DNA from: an uncultured Prevotella sp.
GTDB lineage: Bacteria > Bacteroidota > Bacteroidia > Bacteroidales > Bacteroidaceae
DNA length: 64,000 nt
Reading direction: 5' to 3'
Assembly: GCA_934202525.1 (NCBI GenBank)
Contig: CAKPYB010000004.1
Location: forward strand, 62,001 to 126,000
In this document: positions 54,757 through 63,293 of the stretch, piece after piece
Position numbering within the stretch: the stretch's first letter is position 1
How the letters are laid out: every line of letters begins with the position of its first letter
The notes under the pieces: model-generated
Told to the model about the DNA's origin: nothing
Database searches by the model: none
The model's input: the letters and a program-made list of their open reading frames with translations, nothing else
Position numbers and translations under genes: made by a program

Positions 54757-54764
54757 TAACTTTG
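54757..54764 (+). promoter_or_regulatory. -7 promoter element of the M3 peptidase gene
   Basis: TAACTTTG, 18 bp before ATG 54783. Confidence 0.65.
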
Positions 54765-54782
54765 CAGCTAAAAAGTAACAAT

Positions 54783-56870
54783 ATGCAAGACAATAAAATA
54801 CAAAATAGAACCAACCCATTCTTCGTGCCTTACAATACACCGCACGATACAGTACCATTCGAGCGAATCCGTCTCGAAGATTATGAACCAGCATTCATGG
54901 AGGGAATCCGCCGTGATGACGAGGCTACAGACAAGATTGTAAACGATCCGGCAGAACCAACCTTTGAGAATACCATTGCAAGAGTTGATACCGAAAAGGG
55001 CGAACACTATTACGACCTCTTAAGCCGTGTATCTAACGTTTTCTCATGCATGATGAGTGCTGAAACCTGCGATGAGATGGAAGAGATTGCGCAGAAGATG
55101 AGTCCGATTCTCACCAAGCACGCAAATGACATCACGCTGAACAAGAAACTCTTCGAGCGCATCAAGTTCGTTCACGACCATCCAAACAGAGAACTGACTC
55201 CAGAAGAGAAGATGCTTCTGGACACCAGCTATGACGGATTCGTACGCAGCGGTGCGCTTTTAGATGAAGAAGGCAAAGAGAAACTTCGCAAACTTACAGA
55301 AGAAGCCAGTATGCTCACCCTGCAGTTCTCACAGAATCTCTTAAAAGAAAACAAGGCTTTTACACTCCATATCACAGACGAAGCTCAGCTCGACGGACTT
55401 CCAGAAACAGCAAAAGCAGCCGCTGCGCATACCGCCAAAGAGCAGGAAAAAGAAGGCTGGATCTTCACACTCGATTATCCAAGTTATTCTCCTTTCATGA
55501 CCTACTCTACCCAGCGTGAGCTCCGCAAACAGATGTATATGGCACGCAATACGGTATGTACCCATGAAAATGAGCAGAACAACCTGGAAATCTGCAAACG
55601 ACTGGTAAACCTGCGCAGAGAACTCGCCCAGTTGCTCGGTTTCGAAACCTATGCCGACTATGTTCTTCGCCATCGTATGGCAAGCAATACAGAACATGTA
55701 TATAAACTTCTCAACGACCTGATAGAGGCTTATAAGCCAACGGCAGAAAAGGAAGTGAAAGAAGTGGAAGCCCTTGCCAAGAAGTTGGAGGGTGAAGATT
55801 TCGATATGAAACCATGGGATTTCGGCTTCTATTCTCATAAACTCCAGATGGAGAAATACAATCTCGATGCAGAAATGCTTCGTCCTTATTTCCAGCTGGA
55901 CAAAGTGATAGACGGTGTGTTTGGCCTCGCCAACAAACTGTATGGCATCACCTTTAAGGAGAACAAAGAGATACCGGTATACCATCCAGACGTCAAGGCA
56001 TACGAAGTATTTGATAAAGACGGCAGCTATCTGGCAGTATTCTATGCCGACTTCTTCCCTCGCAAGGGCAAGCAAGGAGGTGCCTGGATGACAGAGTTCC
56101 AGGGACAGTGGATAGACCATAAGGGCAACAACATACGTCCTCACGTAAGTGTGGTAATGAACTTTACCAAGCCAACAGAGGAAAAGCCTGCTCTCTTGAC
56201 ATTAGGAGAAGTAGAAACCTTCCTCCATGAGTTTGGTCACAGTCTTCACGGCATGTTTGCCAATACCCGCTTCGAGAGTCTTTCGGGAACCAACGTATGG
56301 TGGGACTTCGTAGAATTGCCATCACAGTTTATGGAGAATTATGCAATAGAGAAAGATTTTCTCCGTACATTTGCCTTCCACTATCAGACAGGTGAACCAT
56401 TGCCAGATGAACTCATAGAGCGCATCATGAAGAGTCGCAACTTCATGACAGCCTACGGTTGCTTGCGCCAGGTAAGTTTCGGATTGCTTGATATGGCATA
56501 CTATACCCAAAAGAAAGAATTTACTGCCGACATCATGCCTTATGAAAAGGAAGCCTGGAAAAAGGCGATGATATTGCCACAGTTGCAGGAAACCTGTATG
56601 ACCGTACAGTTCTCCCACATCATGGCAGGAGGTTATGCCGCAGGATATTATAGCTACAAATGGGCAGAAGTATTGGATGCTGATGCTTTCAGTGTATTCA
56701 AGAAGAATGGAATCTTCGACCAGAAGACTGCTCAAAGTTTCCGTGACAACGTACTCTCTAAGGGTGGAACAGAGCATCCTATGGTTCTCTACAAACGGTT
56801 CCGTGGACAAGAGCCAACCATCGATGCACTGCTGGAACGTAACGAAATCAAGGTACAACATAAAGGATAA
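54783..56870 (+). CDS. dcp: M3 family peptidyl-dipeptidase
   Basis: This 695-residue zinc metallopeptidase of the thimet oligopeptidase/Dcp family removes dipeptides from the C-terminus of peptides. The zinc motif is FLHEFGHSLHGMFAN (HExxH, about residue 485) with the downstream Glu in GTNVWWDFVELPSQFMENY. It begins NPFFVPYNTPHDTVPFERIR and contains the usual YSPFMTYSTQRELRKQMY and GGAWMTEFQGQW. No signal peptide is present, so it is cytoplasmic. The longer frame from TTG 54753 overlaps the promoter and is not used. Confidence 0.92.
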   Translation: MQDNKIQNRTNPFFVPYNTPHDTVPFERIRLEDYEPAFMEGIRRDDEATDKIVNDPAEPTFENTIARVDTEKGEHYYDLLSRVSNVFSCMMSAETCDEMEEIAQKMSPILTKHANDITLNKKLFERIKFVHDHPNRELTPEEKMLLDTSYDGFVRSGALLDEEGKEKLRKLTEEASMLTLQFSQNLLKENKAFTLHITDEAQLDGLPETAKAAAAHTAKEQEKEGWIFTLDYPSYSPFMTYSTQRELRKQMYMARNTVCTHENEQNNLEICKRLVNLRRELAQLLGFETYADYVLRHRMASNTEHVYKLLNDLIEAYKPTAEKEVKEVEALAKKLEGEDFDMKPWDFGFYSHKLQMEKYNLDAEMLRPYFQLDKVIDGVFGLANKLYGITFKENKEIPVYHPDVKAYEVFDKDGSYLAVFYADFFPRKGKQGGAWMTEFQGQWIDHKGNNIRPHVSVVMNFTKPTEEKPALLTLGEVETFLHEFGHSLHGMFANTRFESLSGTNVWWDFVELPSQFMENYAIEKDFLRTFAFHYQTGEPLPDELIERIMKSRNFMTAYGCLRQVSFGLLDMAYYTQKKEFTADIMPYEKEAWKKAMILPQLQETCMTVQFSHIMAGGYAAGYYSYKWAEVLDADAFSVFKKNGIFDQKTAQSFRDNVLSKGGTEHPMVLYKRFRGQEPTIDALLERNEIKVQHKG

Positions 56871-56881
56871 AGGATAAAAGG

Positions 56882-57334
56882 ATGGCAAACGAACTTTCCA
56901 AACAAACCAAGCTCGACCTTCGCTATTTGCGAATGGCACGTATATGGGCTGAAAACAGCTATTGCAAACGCCGACAGGTAGGTGCACTGGTTGTAAAAGA
57001 TAAAATGATTATCAGTGATGGCTACAATGGTACACCGAGCGGATTTGAAAATGTCTGTGAGGATAACAACGTGACCAAGCCATACGTTCTCCATGCGGAG
57101 GCTAATGCTATTACGAAACTGGCTCGCAGCAGCAATAACAGTGAGGGAAGTACGCTTTACGTCACCGCCTCTCCATGTATAGAATGTGCCAAACTGATCA
57201 TACAGTCGGGCATCAAGCGTGTTGTATATGCAGAGAAATACCGTCTGGACGATGGTATCAAACTGATGCAACGAGCAGGAATCAAGGTAGAATACCTCAA
57301 TCCTGATGAAAAGACATCTTCTGTAGAAGATTAG
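56882..57334 (+). CDS. Deoxycytidylate (dCMP) deaminase
   Basis: This 150-residue zinc enzyme converts dCMP to dUMP for dTMP synthesis. The zinc site reads LHAEANAI (His and catalytic Glu) and SPCIECAKLIIQSG (two Cys). SYCKRRQVGALVVKDKMIIS, DGYNGTPSGFENVCEDNNVT and YAEKYRLDDGIKL are also typical of dCMP deaminases. It starts 12 bp after the peptidase gene, and with thyX in the same window it shows that dUMP is fed partly from dCMP. Confidence 0.93.
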   Translation: MANELSKQTKLDLRYLRMARIWAENSYCKRRQVGALVVKDKMIISDGYNGTPSGFENVCEDNNVTKPYVLHAEANAITKLARSSNNSEGSTLYVTASPCIECAKLIIQSGIKRVVYAEKYRLDDGIKLMQRAGIKVEYLNPDEKTSSVED

Positions 57335-57373
57335 AGATAAGATAGATAAAACGTTAGTAAAAAGAGAATTGTT

Positions 57374-59107
57374 ATGAACATGAGTAAGAATAAGACCAAC
57401 CGCTTTATGCCATTCATCATGGCATTCTGTGTTGTGATAGGTATTATCATCGGAACATTCTTTTCCAACCATTTCTCTGGAAATCGCCTCAACGTTATCA
57501 ATAGTGGAAGCAACCGTCTGAACAACCTGCTCCATCTTATTGACGACCAATATGTAGATCCTGTGAACATCGACTCGCTGGTAGATAAGGCAATTCCACA
57601 GATTTTAGCAGAACTGGATCCACATTCCGTATATATCAGTGCTAAAGACGCAGCTCAGGCCACCGACGATCTGAAAGGATCTTTCTCGGGTGTAGGCGTA
57701 GAGTTTGTCATCCGCCAAGATACAATACATATACAGAATGTGATACAGAATGGACCTGCCGAGAAAGCCGGACTTTTGGCAGGAGATAAGATTGTAGCCG
57801 TAGACGGCAAGCCTTTTGTCGGCAAGATTGTAACCAATCAGGAGGCAATGCATCGCCTGAAGGGTCCAAAGGATACCAAGGTGAAAATCGGAGTTATACG
57901 ATATGGAAGCAAGAAGGTTCAGACCTTTACCGTAACCCGAGGTGAAATACCGACAAAGAGTGTTACAGCTGCCTACATGCTTAACGACAAAACTGGCTAT
58001 ATCCGTATCAAGAACTTTGGCGAGAACACCTATCCGGAAATGCTGATTGCTCTGGCCAAACTCTCACAGCAGGGATTCAGCAACCTCTGTATTGACCTTC
58101 GCGATAACTCTGGAGGTTACCTGACGGCAGCCGTAAACATGGCAAACGAATTCTTGCCAGACAAGAAGCTCATCGTTTACACACAGGGACGCAAATCGCC
58201 TAGACATAACTATATGAGTGACGGTAAGGGTGCCTACCAGAAGATTCCGATGGTAGTTCTCATCAATGAAGGTTCTGCATCATCTGCAGAAATCTTTGCG
58301 GGTGCCATGCAAGACAACGACCGCGCTACCATCATCGGACGACGCTCGTTTGGTAAGGGACTGGTTCAGCAACAGATAGAATTCCCTGACCACAGCCTCA
58401 TCCGTCTGACCATTGCGCGCTACTATACTCCTTCAGGAAGATGCATCCAGAAGCCATATACTTTGGGAGATGACAAGGATTATGAGCAAGACTTGCTTGA
58501 CAGATACCAGCACGGAGAGTTCTTCTCACAGGATAGCATCAAGCATACAGGACCAGCTTATCATACAGGTAACGGCCGTATTGTCTATGGTGGAGGTGGT
58601 ATCACCCCAGACATCTTTGTTCCTGAAGATACGCTCGGCATGACATCCTATTTCAAGGAGGCTAGTCTGAGTGGTCTCATCTTGCAGTTTGCCTTCACTT
58701 ATACAGACGATAACCGTCCGAAGTTGAACAACTTCAAGGAGATGATGGAACTTGCCGATTATCTTGACAGTCAGGACATGGTTGAAAAGTTTGCCAGCTA
58801 TGCTGATAAACGTGGTTTGAAACGTAGAAATCTTTTGATCAAGAAATCACACAAACTATTAGACCGTGTCATCGACAGCCGTATCATCTACAATATGTTG
58901 GACGAGCAGGCATGGACCCAGTACATCAATCTTGATGATCCAGTCATCAAAAAGACGCTGGATGTATTTGAGAACCATGCAGCATTTCCAAAGAAACCAG
59001 AGCCAGCCAAAAAACGCGCTGCGAAGAAAGAAAAGATAGCTATGGCGAATACGCCCTACAACTATTCTTCCTTACACCATAATAATTGTATGATAGCAAA
59101 TGCTTAA
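57374..59107 (+). CDS. S41 family C-terminal processing peptidase
   Basis: This 577-residue protease has an N-terminal membrane helix or signal (RFMPFIMAFCVVIGIIIGTF), a PDZ domain (about 85-175, with GSFSGVGVEFVIRQDTIHIQ and GPAEKAGLLAGDKIVAVDGK) and a tail-specific protease domain. The catalytic Ser is in LINEGSASSAEIFAGAMQDN and the Lys in GRRSFGKGLVQQQIEFPD. A C-terminal helical part (about 420-540) ends in a Lys/Ala-rich tail. It is periplasmic and processes C-termini of envelope proteins. It is part of the run from the M3 peptidase to the cyclo-ligase. Confidence 0.93.
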   Translation: MNMSKNKTNRFMPFIMAFCVVIGIIIGTFFSNHFSGNRLNVINSGSNRLNNLLHLIDDQYVDPVNIDSLVDKAIPQILAELDPHSVYISAKDAAQATDDLKGSFSGVGVEFVIRQDTIHIQNVIQNGPAEKAGLLAGDKIVAVDGKPFVGKIVTNQEAMHRLKGPKDTKVKIGVIRYGSKKVQTFTVTRGEIPTKSVTAAYMLNDKTGYIRIKNFGENTYPEMLIALAKLSQQGFSNLCIDLRDNSGGYLTAAVNMANEFLPDKKLIVYTQGRKSPRHNYMSDGKGAYQKIPMVVLINEGSASSAEIFAGAMQDNDRATIIGRRSFGKGLVQQQIEFPDHSLIRLTIARYYTPSGRCIQKPYTLGDDKDYEQDLLDRYQHGEFFSQDSIKHTGPAYHTGNGRIVYGGGGITPDIFVPEDTLGMTSYFKEASLSGLILQFAFTYTDDNRPKLNNFKEMMELADYLDSQDMVEKFASYADKRGLKRRNLLIKKSHKLLDRVIDSRIIYNMLDEQAWTQYINLDDPVIKKTLDVFENHAAFPKKPEPAKKRAAKKEKIAMANTPYNYSSLHHNNCMIANA

Positions 59108-59110
59108 GGC

Positions 59111-59656
59111 ATGGACAAGAAAGAATTAAGAAAAATCATAAAAGACAGAAAGCGACAGTATTCCTCAAGACAACTTGAGGAACTGTCGCTTTCTGTATTA
59201 TCACGTTTAGATTCCAACCCGCATCTTCAGAATGCCCAAACCATACTGATGTACTATTCGCTTCCTGATGAAGTGGACACCCATCATTATATAGACCAAC
59301 TTGTAGCCCGGGGAAAACGGGTGATACTTCCGGTTGTGCTGGATGATACGAATATGGAACTGAGAGAATATACCGGAGTTAAAGACCTGAAGGAAGGTGC
59401 CTATCATATACTTGAACCGAAAGGCAAGATTTATCCGGAGGAGAAATATCCTGAGATAGAACTTGCCGTAATCCCAGGTATGAGTTTCGATATGAAAGGC
59501 AACCGGTTAGGAAGAGGAAAAGGCTATTACGACAGATTTCTTGCCCAGATTCCACATGCATACAAAATAGGAATCTGTTTCGACTTCCAGAAAATCAAAG
59601 AGGAAGGGCTCCTTCCTGTTACCCCTACAGATATATGCATGGACGAAATCATATAG
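59111..59656 (+). CDS. 5-formyltetrahydrofolate cyclo-ligase
   Basis: This 181-residue enzyme returns 5-formyl-THF to methenyl-THF with ATP. It has MDKKELRKIIKDRKRQYS, ILMYYSLPDEVDTHHYIDQL, LVARGKRVILPVV, VIPGMSFDMKGNRLGRGKGY with the GRGKGYYDRFL ATP-binding motif, and the end VTPTDICMDEII. It starts 3 bp after the S41 gene and probably is translated together with it. Confidence 0.93.
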   Translation: MDKKELRKIIKDRKRQYSSRQLEELSLSVLSRLDSNPHLQNAQTILMYYSLPDEVDTHHYIDQLVARGKRVILPVVLDDTNMELREYTGVKDLKEGAYHILEPKGKIYPEEKYPEIELAVIPGMSFDMKGNRLGRGKGYYDRFLAQIPHAYKIGICFDFQKIKEEGLLPVTPTDICMDEII

Positions 59657-59674
59657 CATATAGAGCGGGGAATA

Positions 59675-59965
59675 TTAATAAAAGCGTATATCTGCAATAA
59701 CCTGTGCACCAACCTGTTCATTCAAACGGCGAACAAGGGTAGCACGGCTCATCGTGAGGTCAGCCCTCAATGCAGCATTCTCTACCTTTACATAGAGAGT
59801 CTGGTTCTTGATAAACTTATCACCACAATATGCAGCAATATTTTCCCCTACCACAGAATCCCAACTCATTATCAGGCGTTTCTGCTGTAAAGGAGTCTCC
59901 AACCCTTCCTTTCTCAGAAATTCAGGCAAGAGTTCTGCTATTGACTTAACTTTTCTTTTAAACAT
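59675..59965 (-). CDS. DUF721 (DciA-like) protein
   Basis: This 96-residue protein starts MFKRKVKSIAELLPEFLRKE and contains WDSVVGENIAAYCGDKFIKN and LYVKVENAALRADLTMSRAT, the fold shared by DUF721 and DciA, a helicase loader in many bacteria. It follows recF by 4 bp, the standard Bacteroidota arrangement. A DNA replication or repair role is likely by context, not shown. Confidence 0.85.
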   Translation of the reverse strand: MFKRKVKSIAELLPEFLRKEGLETPLQQKRLIMSWDSVVGENIAAYCGDKFIKNQTLYVKVENAALRADLTMSRATLVRRLNEQVGAQVIADIRFY

Positions 59966-59969
59966 ATTC

Positions 59970-61067
59970 TTACTTCATTATTTCCCCATTCTCTACATAG
60001 AATATCGTATGATCTCCCTGCATGTTCTGGAGAATCTTATCCAAATGATCACGGTTCGTATCCGTAATAAAAATCTGTCCGAAATGGTCACCGGCAACCA
60101 GTTTCACAATAGCCTCAACCCGCTGAGCATCCAACTTATCGAAAATATCATCTAAGAGGAGCAAAGGAAGTGTATTGGAACTCGTGCGTTGCAGGAAGGT
60201 AAATTGAGCCAGTTTCAGGGCAATCACAAAAGTTTTGTTCTGCCCCTGACTTCCCTCTCTCTTCATCGGATAATCACCGAGAAGAAACTCCAGGTCGTCA
60301 CGGTGAACACCATGCAGCGAATACCCTACAGCACGGTCCTTAAACCGGTCGCGCTGGATAACATCCAGCAAAGGACCTCTCTGGCAATGAGAAACATAGT
60401 GAAGACGGACCTGCTCCTTATCACCCGAAATCTGCTGATAAATCTGCTGAAACAGCGGAACCAGTTCGTCAACGAAAGCCTGCCGTTTCCGGTACAGCAA
60501 TTCACCATTACTCGCCATCTGCTGTTCCCAAAGTTCCAGCAGCGTAATATCAGGCTCCTCCTCCATTTTCAGCAAAGCATTTCTCTGTTGCAAAGCCTTA
60601 TTATAGTTGGATAAAGCCTCTATATAAGAGTAATCATACTGAGAGATGACCACATCCATCAGTTTTCTGCGCTCTTCACTCCCCCCTTCTATCAGAGAAA
60701 CATCAGATGGAGAAACCAGAATCAGAGGGATAAGCCCAATATGTTGCGAAAGACGCTTATACTCCTTCTTGTTTCTCTTGAAATGCTTCTTGGTGCCCCG
60801 TTTCATGCCACAGTAAACATTCTCTATCTCCCCCTTATCATTATCATAATTTCCCTCCAGCATAAAGAAAGGCTCATCATGAGTAATAATCTGGGAATCG
60901 ATAGAATTATAGGCACTCCTACAGAAAGAGAGATAGTAGATGGCATCAAGGAAATTAGTCTTTCCCATGCCATTATGTCCTATCAGACAATTGATTTTGG
61001 GCGACAACTCCAGATTGGCGCTCTTTATATTTTTAAAGTTAATAATGGAAATATTCTTTAAAATCAT
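59970..61067 (-). CDS. recF: DNA replication and repair protein RecF
   Basis: This 365-residue SMC-like ATPase loads RecA at single-strand gaps with RecO and RecR. It begins MILKNISIINFKNIKSANLE and has Walker A GHNGMGKTNFLDAIYYLSF, signature-type HRDDLEFLLGDYPMKREGSQ, then GQNKTFVIALKLAQF and Walker B LPLLLLDDIFDKLDAQR. The start at 61067 is chosen; the frame extends 40 codons further but crosses the promoter box TAACTTTG (minus strand 61099-61092). Confidence 0.94.
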   Translation of the reverse strand: MILKNISIINFKNIKSANLELSPKINCLIGHNGMGKTNFLDAIYYLSFCRSAYNSIDSQIITHDEPFFMLEGNYDNDKGEIENVYCGMKRGTKKHFKRNKKEYKRLSQHIGLIPLILVSPSDVSLIEGGSEERRKLMDVVISQYDYSYIEALSNYNKALQQRNALLKMEEEPDITLLELWEQQMASNGELLYRKRQAFVDELVPLFQQIYQQISGDKEQVRLHYVSHCQRGPLLDVIQRDRFKDRAVGYSLHGVHRDDLEFLLGDYPMKREGSQGQNKTFVIALKLAQFTFLQRTSSNTLPLLLLDDIFDKLDAQRVEAIVKLVAGDHFGQIFITDTNRDHLDKILQNMQGDHTIFYVENGEIMK

Positions 61068-61091
61068 AGTCTCTTTTCTGCTTTTATAGTG

Positions 61092-61099
61092 CAAAGTTA
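61092..61099 (-). promoter_or_regulatory. -7 promoter element of recF
   Basis: TAACTTTG on the minus strand, 24 bp before the chosen recF start. Confidence 0.6.
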
Positions 61100-61162
61100 G
61101 CAGAAAAAGAGGAAAAAACAAAAAAAATAGGCTAGAAATTTCAATAATTGAATAAAATTGAG

Positions 61163-61216
61163 TAAATTTGCAGAAGTTTAGCGGCATTCCACAATTTGAA
61201 AGCTAACTTTCTATTG
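61163..61216 (+). promoter_or_regulatory. Promoter box and leader hairpin of the TPR gene
   Basis: The -7 box TAAATTTG (61163-61170) is followed 22 nt later by the dyad CAATTTGAAAGCTAACTTTC then TATTG (61192-61216). Sequence and spacing match the thiE leader at 46024-46076. Confidence 0.5.
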
Positions 61217-61276
61217 AACAGATTGCCCCAAAACCAGAAACGAAAAAGTATAGAATAATAAAAAAGCAAAATAAAA

Positions 61277-61972
61277 ATGGCAAACAACAACGTACAGGCT
61301 CAGGAAACAGAGAGCCTAAACATTCGTGAGGCCTTCTTCTTGAAGAACAAGAAGGCAATTATCATTGCAGTAGTAGCTATCATTGTTATCATTGCAGGTG
61401 TATTCGGTTATGTATCTCAGATCTCAGGTCCTCGTGAGGACAAGGCTAGCACTATGCTTGCTAAGGGTCAGACCTACTTTGCTAACCAGATGTATGAGCA
61501 GGCATTGAAGGGTGATGGCGCTGGCTATGTAGGTTTTACTAAGATTGCTGACGAATACAGCAGCACAGATGCAGGTAACCTGGCAAACCTCTATGCAGGT
61601 CTTTGCTATGCAAACCTCGGCAAATGGGCAGAAGCTCAGAAGAGTCTGGAAGCTTTCTCTTCAGAAGACGACCAGATGATCAGTCCTGCTGCTGAATCTG
61701 CCTTAGGTGATGCTTATGCGCATCTCAACCAGCTCGACAAGGCTGTAGATGCTTTCAAGAAGGCTGCTTCTATGGCTGACAGCAAGGCCGAGGATGGTAC
61801 AAACAACAGTCTTTCTCCTACATTCATTATCAAGGCTGGCGAGATTCTCGAAAGCCAGGGTAAGAAAGACGAAGCTTTGAAGCTTTATCAGGATGCTAAG
61901 AAGAAGTATGTTAACGCTATGCTCGTACAGAGTGGCGAAATCGACAAGTACATCGAGCGCGCTTCTAACTAA
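61277..61972 (+). CDS. Tetratricopeptide repeat protein with N-terminal membrane anchor
   Basis: This 231-residue protein has a short cytoplasmic head, one membrane helix (about 29-51, IIIAVVAIIVIIAGVFGYVS) and a periplasm-facing TPR region (about 60-225) with repeats such as NLANLYAGLCYANLGKWAEA and SALGDAYAHLNQLDKAVDAF. The layout resembles YfgM-like or BamD-type adaptor proteins, and in Bacteroidota such genes often lie next to ribH and recF as here. A protein-assembly or chaperone role is possible; the exact function is unknown. Confidence 0.85.
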   Translation: MANNNVQAQETESLNIREAFFLKNKKAIIIAVVAIIVIIAGVFGYVSQISGPREDKASTMLAKGQTYFANQMYEQALKGDGAGYVGFTKIADEYSSTDAGNLANLYAGLCYANLGKWAEAQKSLEAFSSEDDQMISPAAESALGDAYAHLNQLDKAVDAFKKAASMADSKAEDGTNNSLSPTFIIKAGEILESQGKKDEALKLYQDAKKKYVNAMLVQSGEIDKYIERASN

Positions 61973-62000
61973 TCTGTACTGATAACAATTCGAAATCAAT

Positions 62001-62477
62001 ATGGCAACAGCACTTCATAATTTATCTGAATACGACTTTACTAAAATACCAGACGCCAGTAACATGTGCTTTGGTATCGTTGTAGCAGAATGGAATCCTG
62101 AGATAACGGGCGCTTTGCTCGACGGAGCAGTAAAAACACTCGAAAAACATGGAGCTCTCACTGAGAATATCCATGTGAAAACTGTTCCAGGCAGCTTTGA
62201 GCTTATCTATGGAGCCCATCAAATGGTTTTGAATGGCGGCTATGATGCAGTCATCATTTTAGGTAGTGTGATACGTGGTGAAACTCCTCACTTCGATTAC
62301 ATCTGCGAGGGTGTTACCTACGGAATTGCCCGTCTGAATGCTACTCAGGAAATTCCTGTTATCTATGGTCTCTTGACTACCAACGATCTGCAGCAGGCTA
62401 AGGATCGTAGCGGCGGCAAGTTGGGTAACAAGGGTGATGAGTGTGCTATAGATGCTATCAAGATGGCTAAGTTCTAG
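62001..62477 (+). CDS. ribH: 6,7-dimethyl-8-ribityllumazine synthase
   Basis: This 158-residue enzyme makes the last riboflavin precursor. It has [20 protein letters not shown] (substrate-binding aromatic), [38 protein letters not shown] (phosphate-binding GxTxHF motif) and [20 protein letters not shown]. It starts 28 bp after the TPR gene, so the two are cotranscribed. No FMN riboswitch is present in the leader. Confidence 0.95.
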   Translation: MATALHNLSEYDFTKIPDASNMCFGIVVAEWNPEITGALLDGAVKTLEKHGALTENIHVKTVPGSFELIYGAHQMVLNGGYDAVIILGSVIRGETPHFDYICEGVTYGIARLNATQEIPVIYGLLTTNDLQQAKDRSGGKLGNKGDECAIDAIKMAKF

Positions 62478-62533
62478 TCTTCACAACGAGAGTTGACAAA
62501 CTGAATGTTATATATATAATAAGGTATAAGCAT

Positions 62534-62914
62534 ATGAAACTCTACCAGCTATTGCAGTCGTTTGAATTTGAAGAGATATTTCCAACAGTCAATGTGATGT
62601 TTCCAAATGCACAGTTGCATCGCGATATTTTTGAAAAAGCATTCGATATGCTTTGCAATATCCAACCTATCACATCCAAAAAGGTTATCAAGTTTGAACT
62701 GATGGAAGATCCCAACTCAAATGATATGTTTGTTGGAGCAAATGATAGCTGTTTCCAGTCCACATGGGATGTATGCCTGGGAAAGGAAATCAAAAAAGGC
62801 AAAGGCGCTGATCTGAATGATGTAGAACTGGCAGCCAACTGCTTACTCAATGTTCTTTTCATCGGACGTCATCCTCAAGGATTTGACAAGGACTACAAAA
62901 AGTTATTGAAATAA
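62534..62914 (+). CDS. Conserved-looking hypothetical protein
   Basis: This 126-residue soluble protein starts MKLYQLLQSFEFEEIFPTVN. It has no signal peptide or membrane helix, contains mixed helix/strand segments and a region FVGANDSCFQSTWDVCLGKE, and ends ELAANCLLNVLFIGRHPQGF with a short basic tail. I do not recognise its family. It follows ribH by 56 bp on the same strand and is followed by a long inverted repeat that ends the unit. Confidence 0.6.
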   Translation: MKLYQLLQSFEFEEIFPTVNVMFPNAQLHRDIFEKAFDMLCNIQPITSKKVIKFELMEDPNSNDMFVGANDSCFQSTWDVCLGKEIKKGKGADLNDVELAANCLLNVLFIGRHPQGFDKDYKKLLK

Positions 62915-62926
62915 ACTATCTTTAAA

Positions 62927-63048
62927 GGGTAAAAAGGCTTTTAAAGGTAAAAAAGTAAAAAGGTAAAAAGGTAAAAAGAGCCTAGCGGAATGTAAGCTAG
63001 GGTGCTCTTTTTACCTTTTTACCTTTTTACCCTTTTACCTTTTTAACA
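62927..63048. repeat. Long inverted repeat built of GGTAAAAA units
   Basis: Left arm 62945-62981 contains GGTAAAAA four or five times, and the right arm 63004-63047 is its complement (TTTTTACC units). They can form a stem of about 40 bp around a GC-richer loop (CTAGC...GCTAG). It lies between convergent genes and can terminate both. Slippage in the 8-bp units may have lengthened it. Confidence 0.75.
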
Positions 63049-63054
63049 TTCTCT

Positions 63055-63279
63055 TTATGCCCCCGGCTCGCCCAGATATTCGAAGATGGTGGATACCTGG
63101 CGGGGAGGGAAATACTGGCTACGCTCCTGGTAGCCTAGGCGCTGCAGCTCGTTCCAGAGAGGCACGCAACGCTTGATCCATACCATGATATGACGGCGCG
63201 CTGTCGCCCCGTCGGTTGTGTCGGGAAAGTAGAGCAGACCGAGTTCGGTCTTGCTGTACATACGTTGGGGATAATTCAT
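63055..63279 (-). CDS. DUF4248 domain-containing protein
   Basis: This 74-residue protein starts MNYPQRMYSKTELGLLYFPD and continues GATARRHIMVWIKRCVPLWN and RLGYQERSQYFPPRQVSTIF, ending with YLGEPGA. It fits the small Bacteroidales family DUF4248, of unknown function, often found on mobile or accessory DNA. It lies 14 bp after a RepB-type initiator gene on the same strand. Confidence 0.8.
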   Translation of the reverse strand: MNYPQRMYSKTELGLLYFPDTTDGATARRHIMVWIKRCVPLWNELQRLGYQERSQYFPPRQVSTIFEYLGEPGA

Positions 63280-63293
63280 AAGCTTTATATTTT

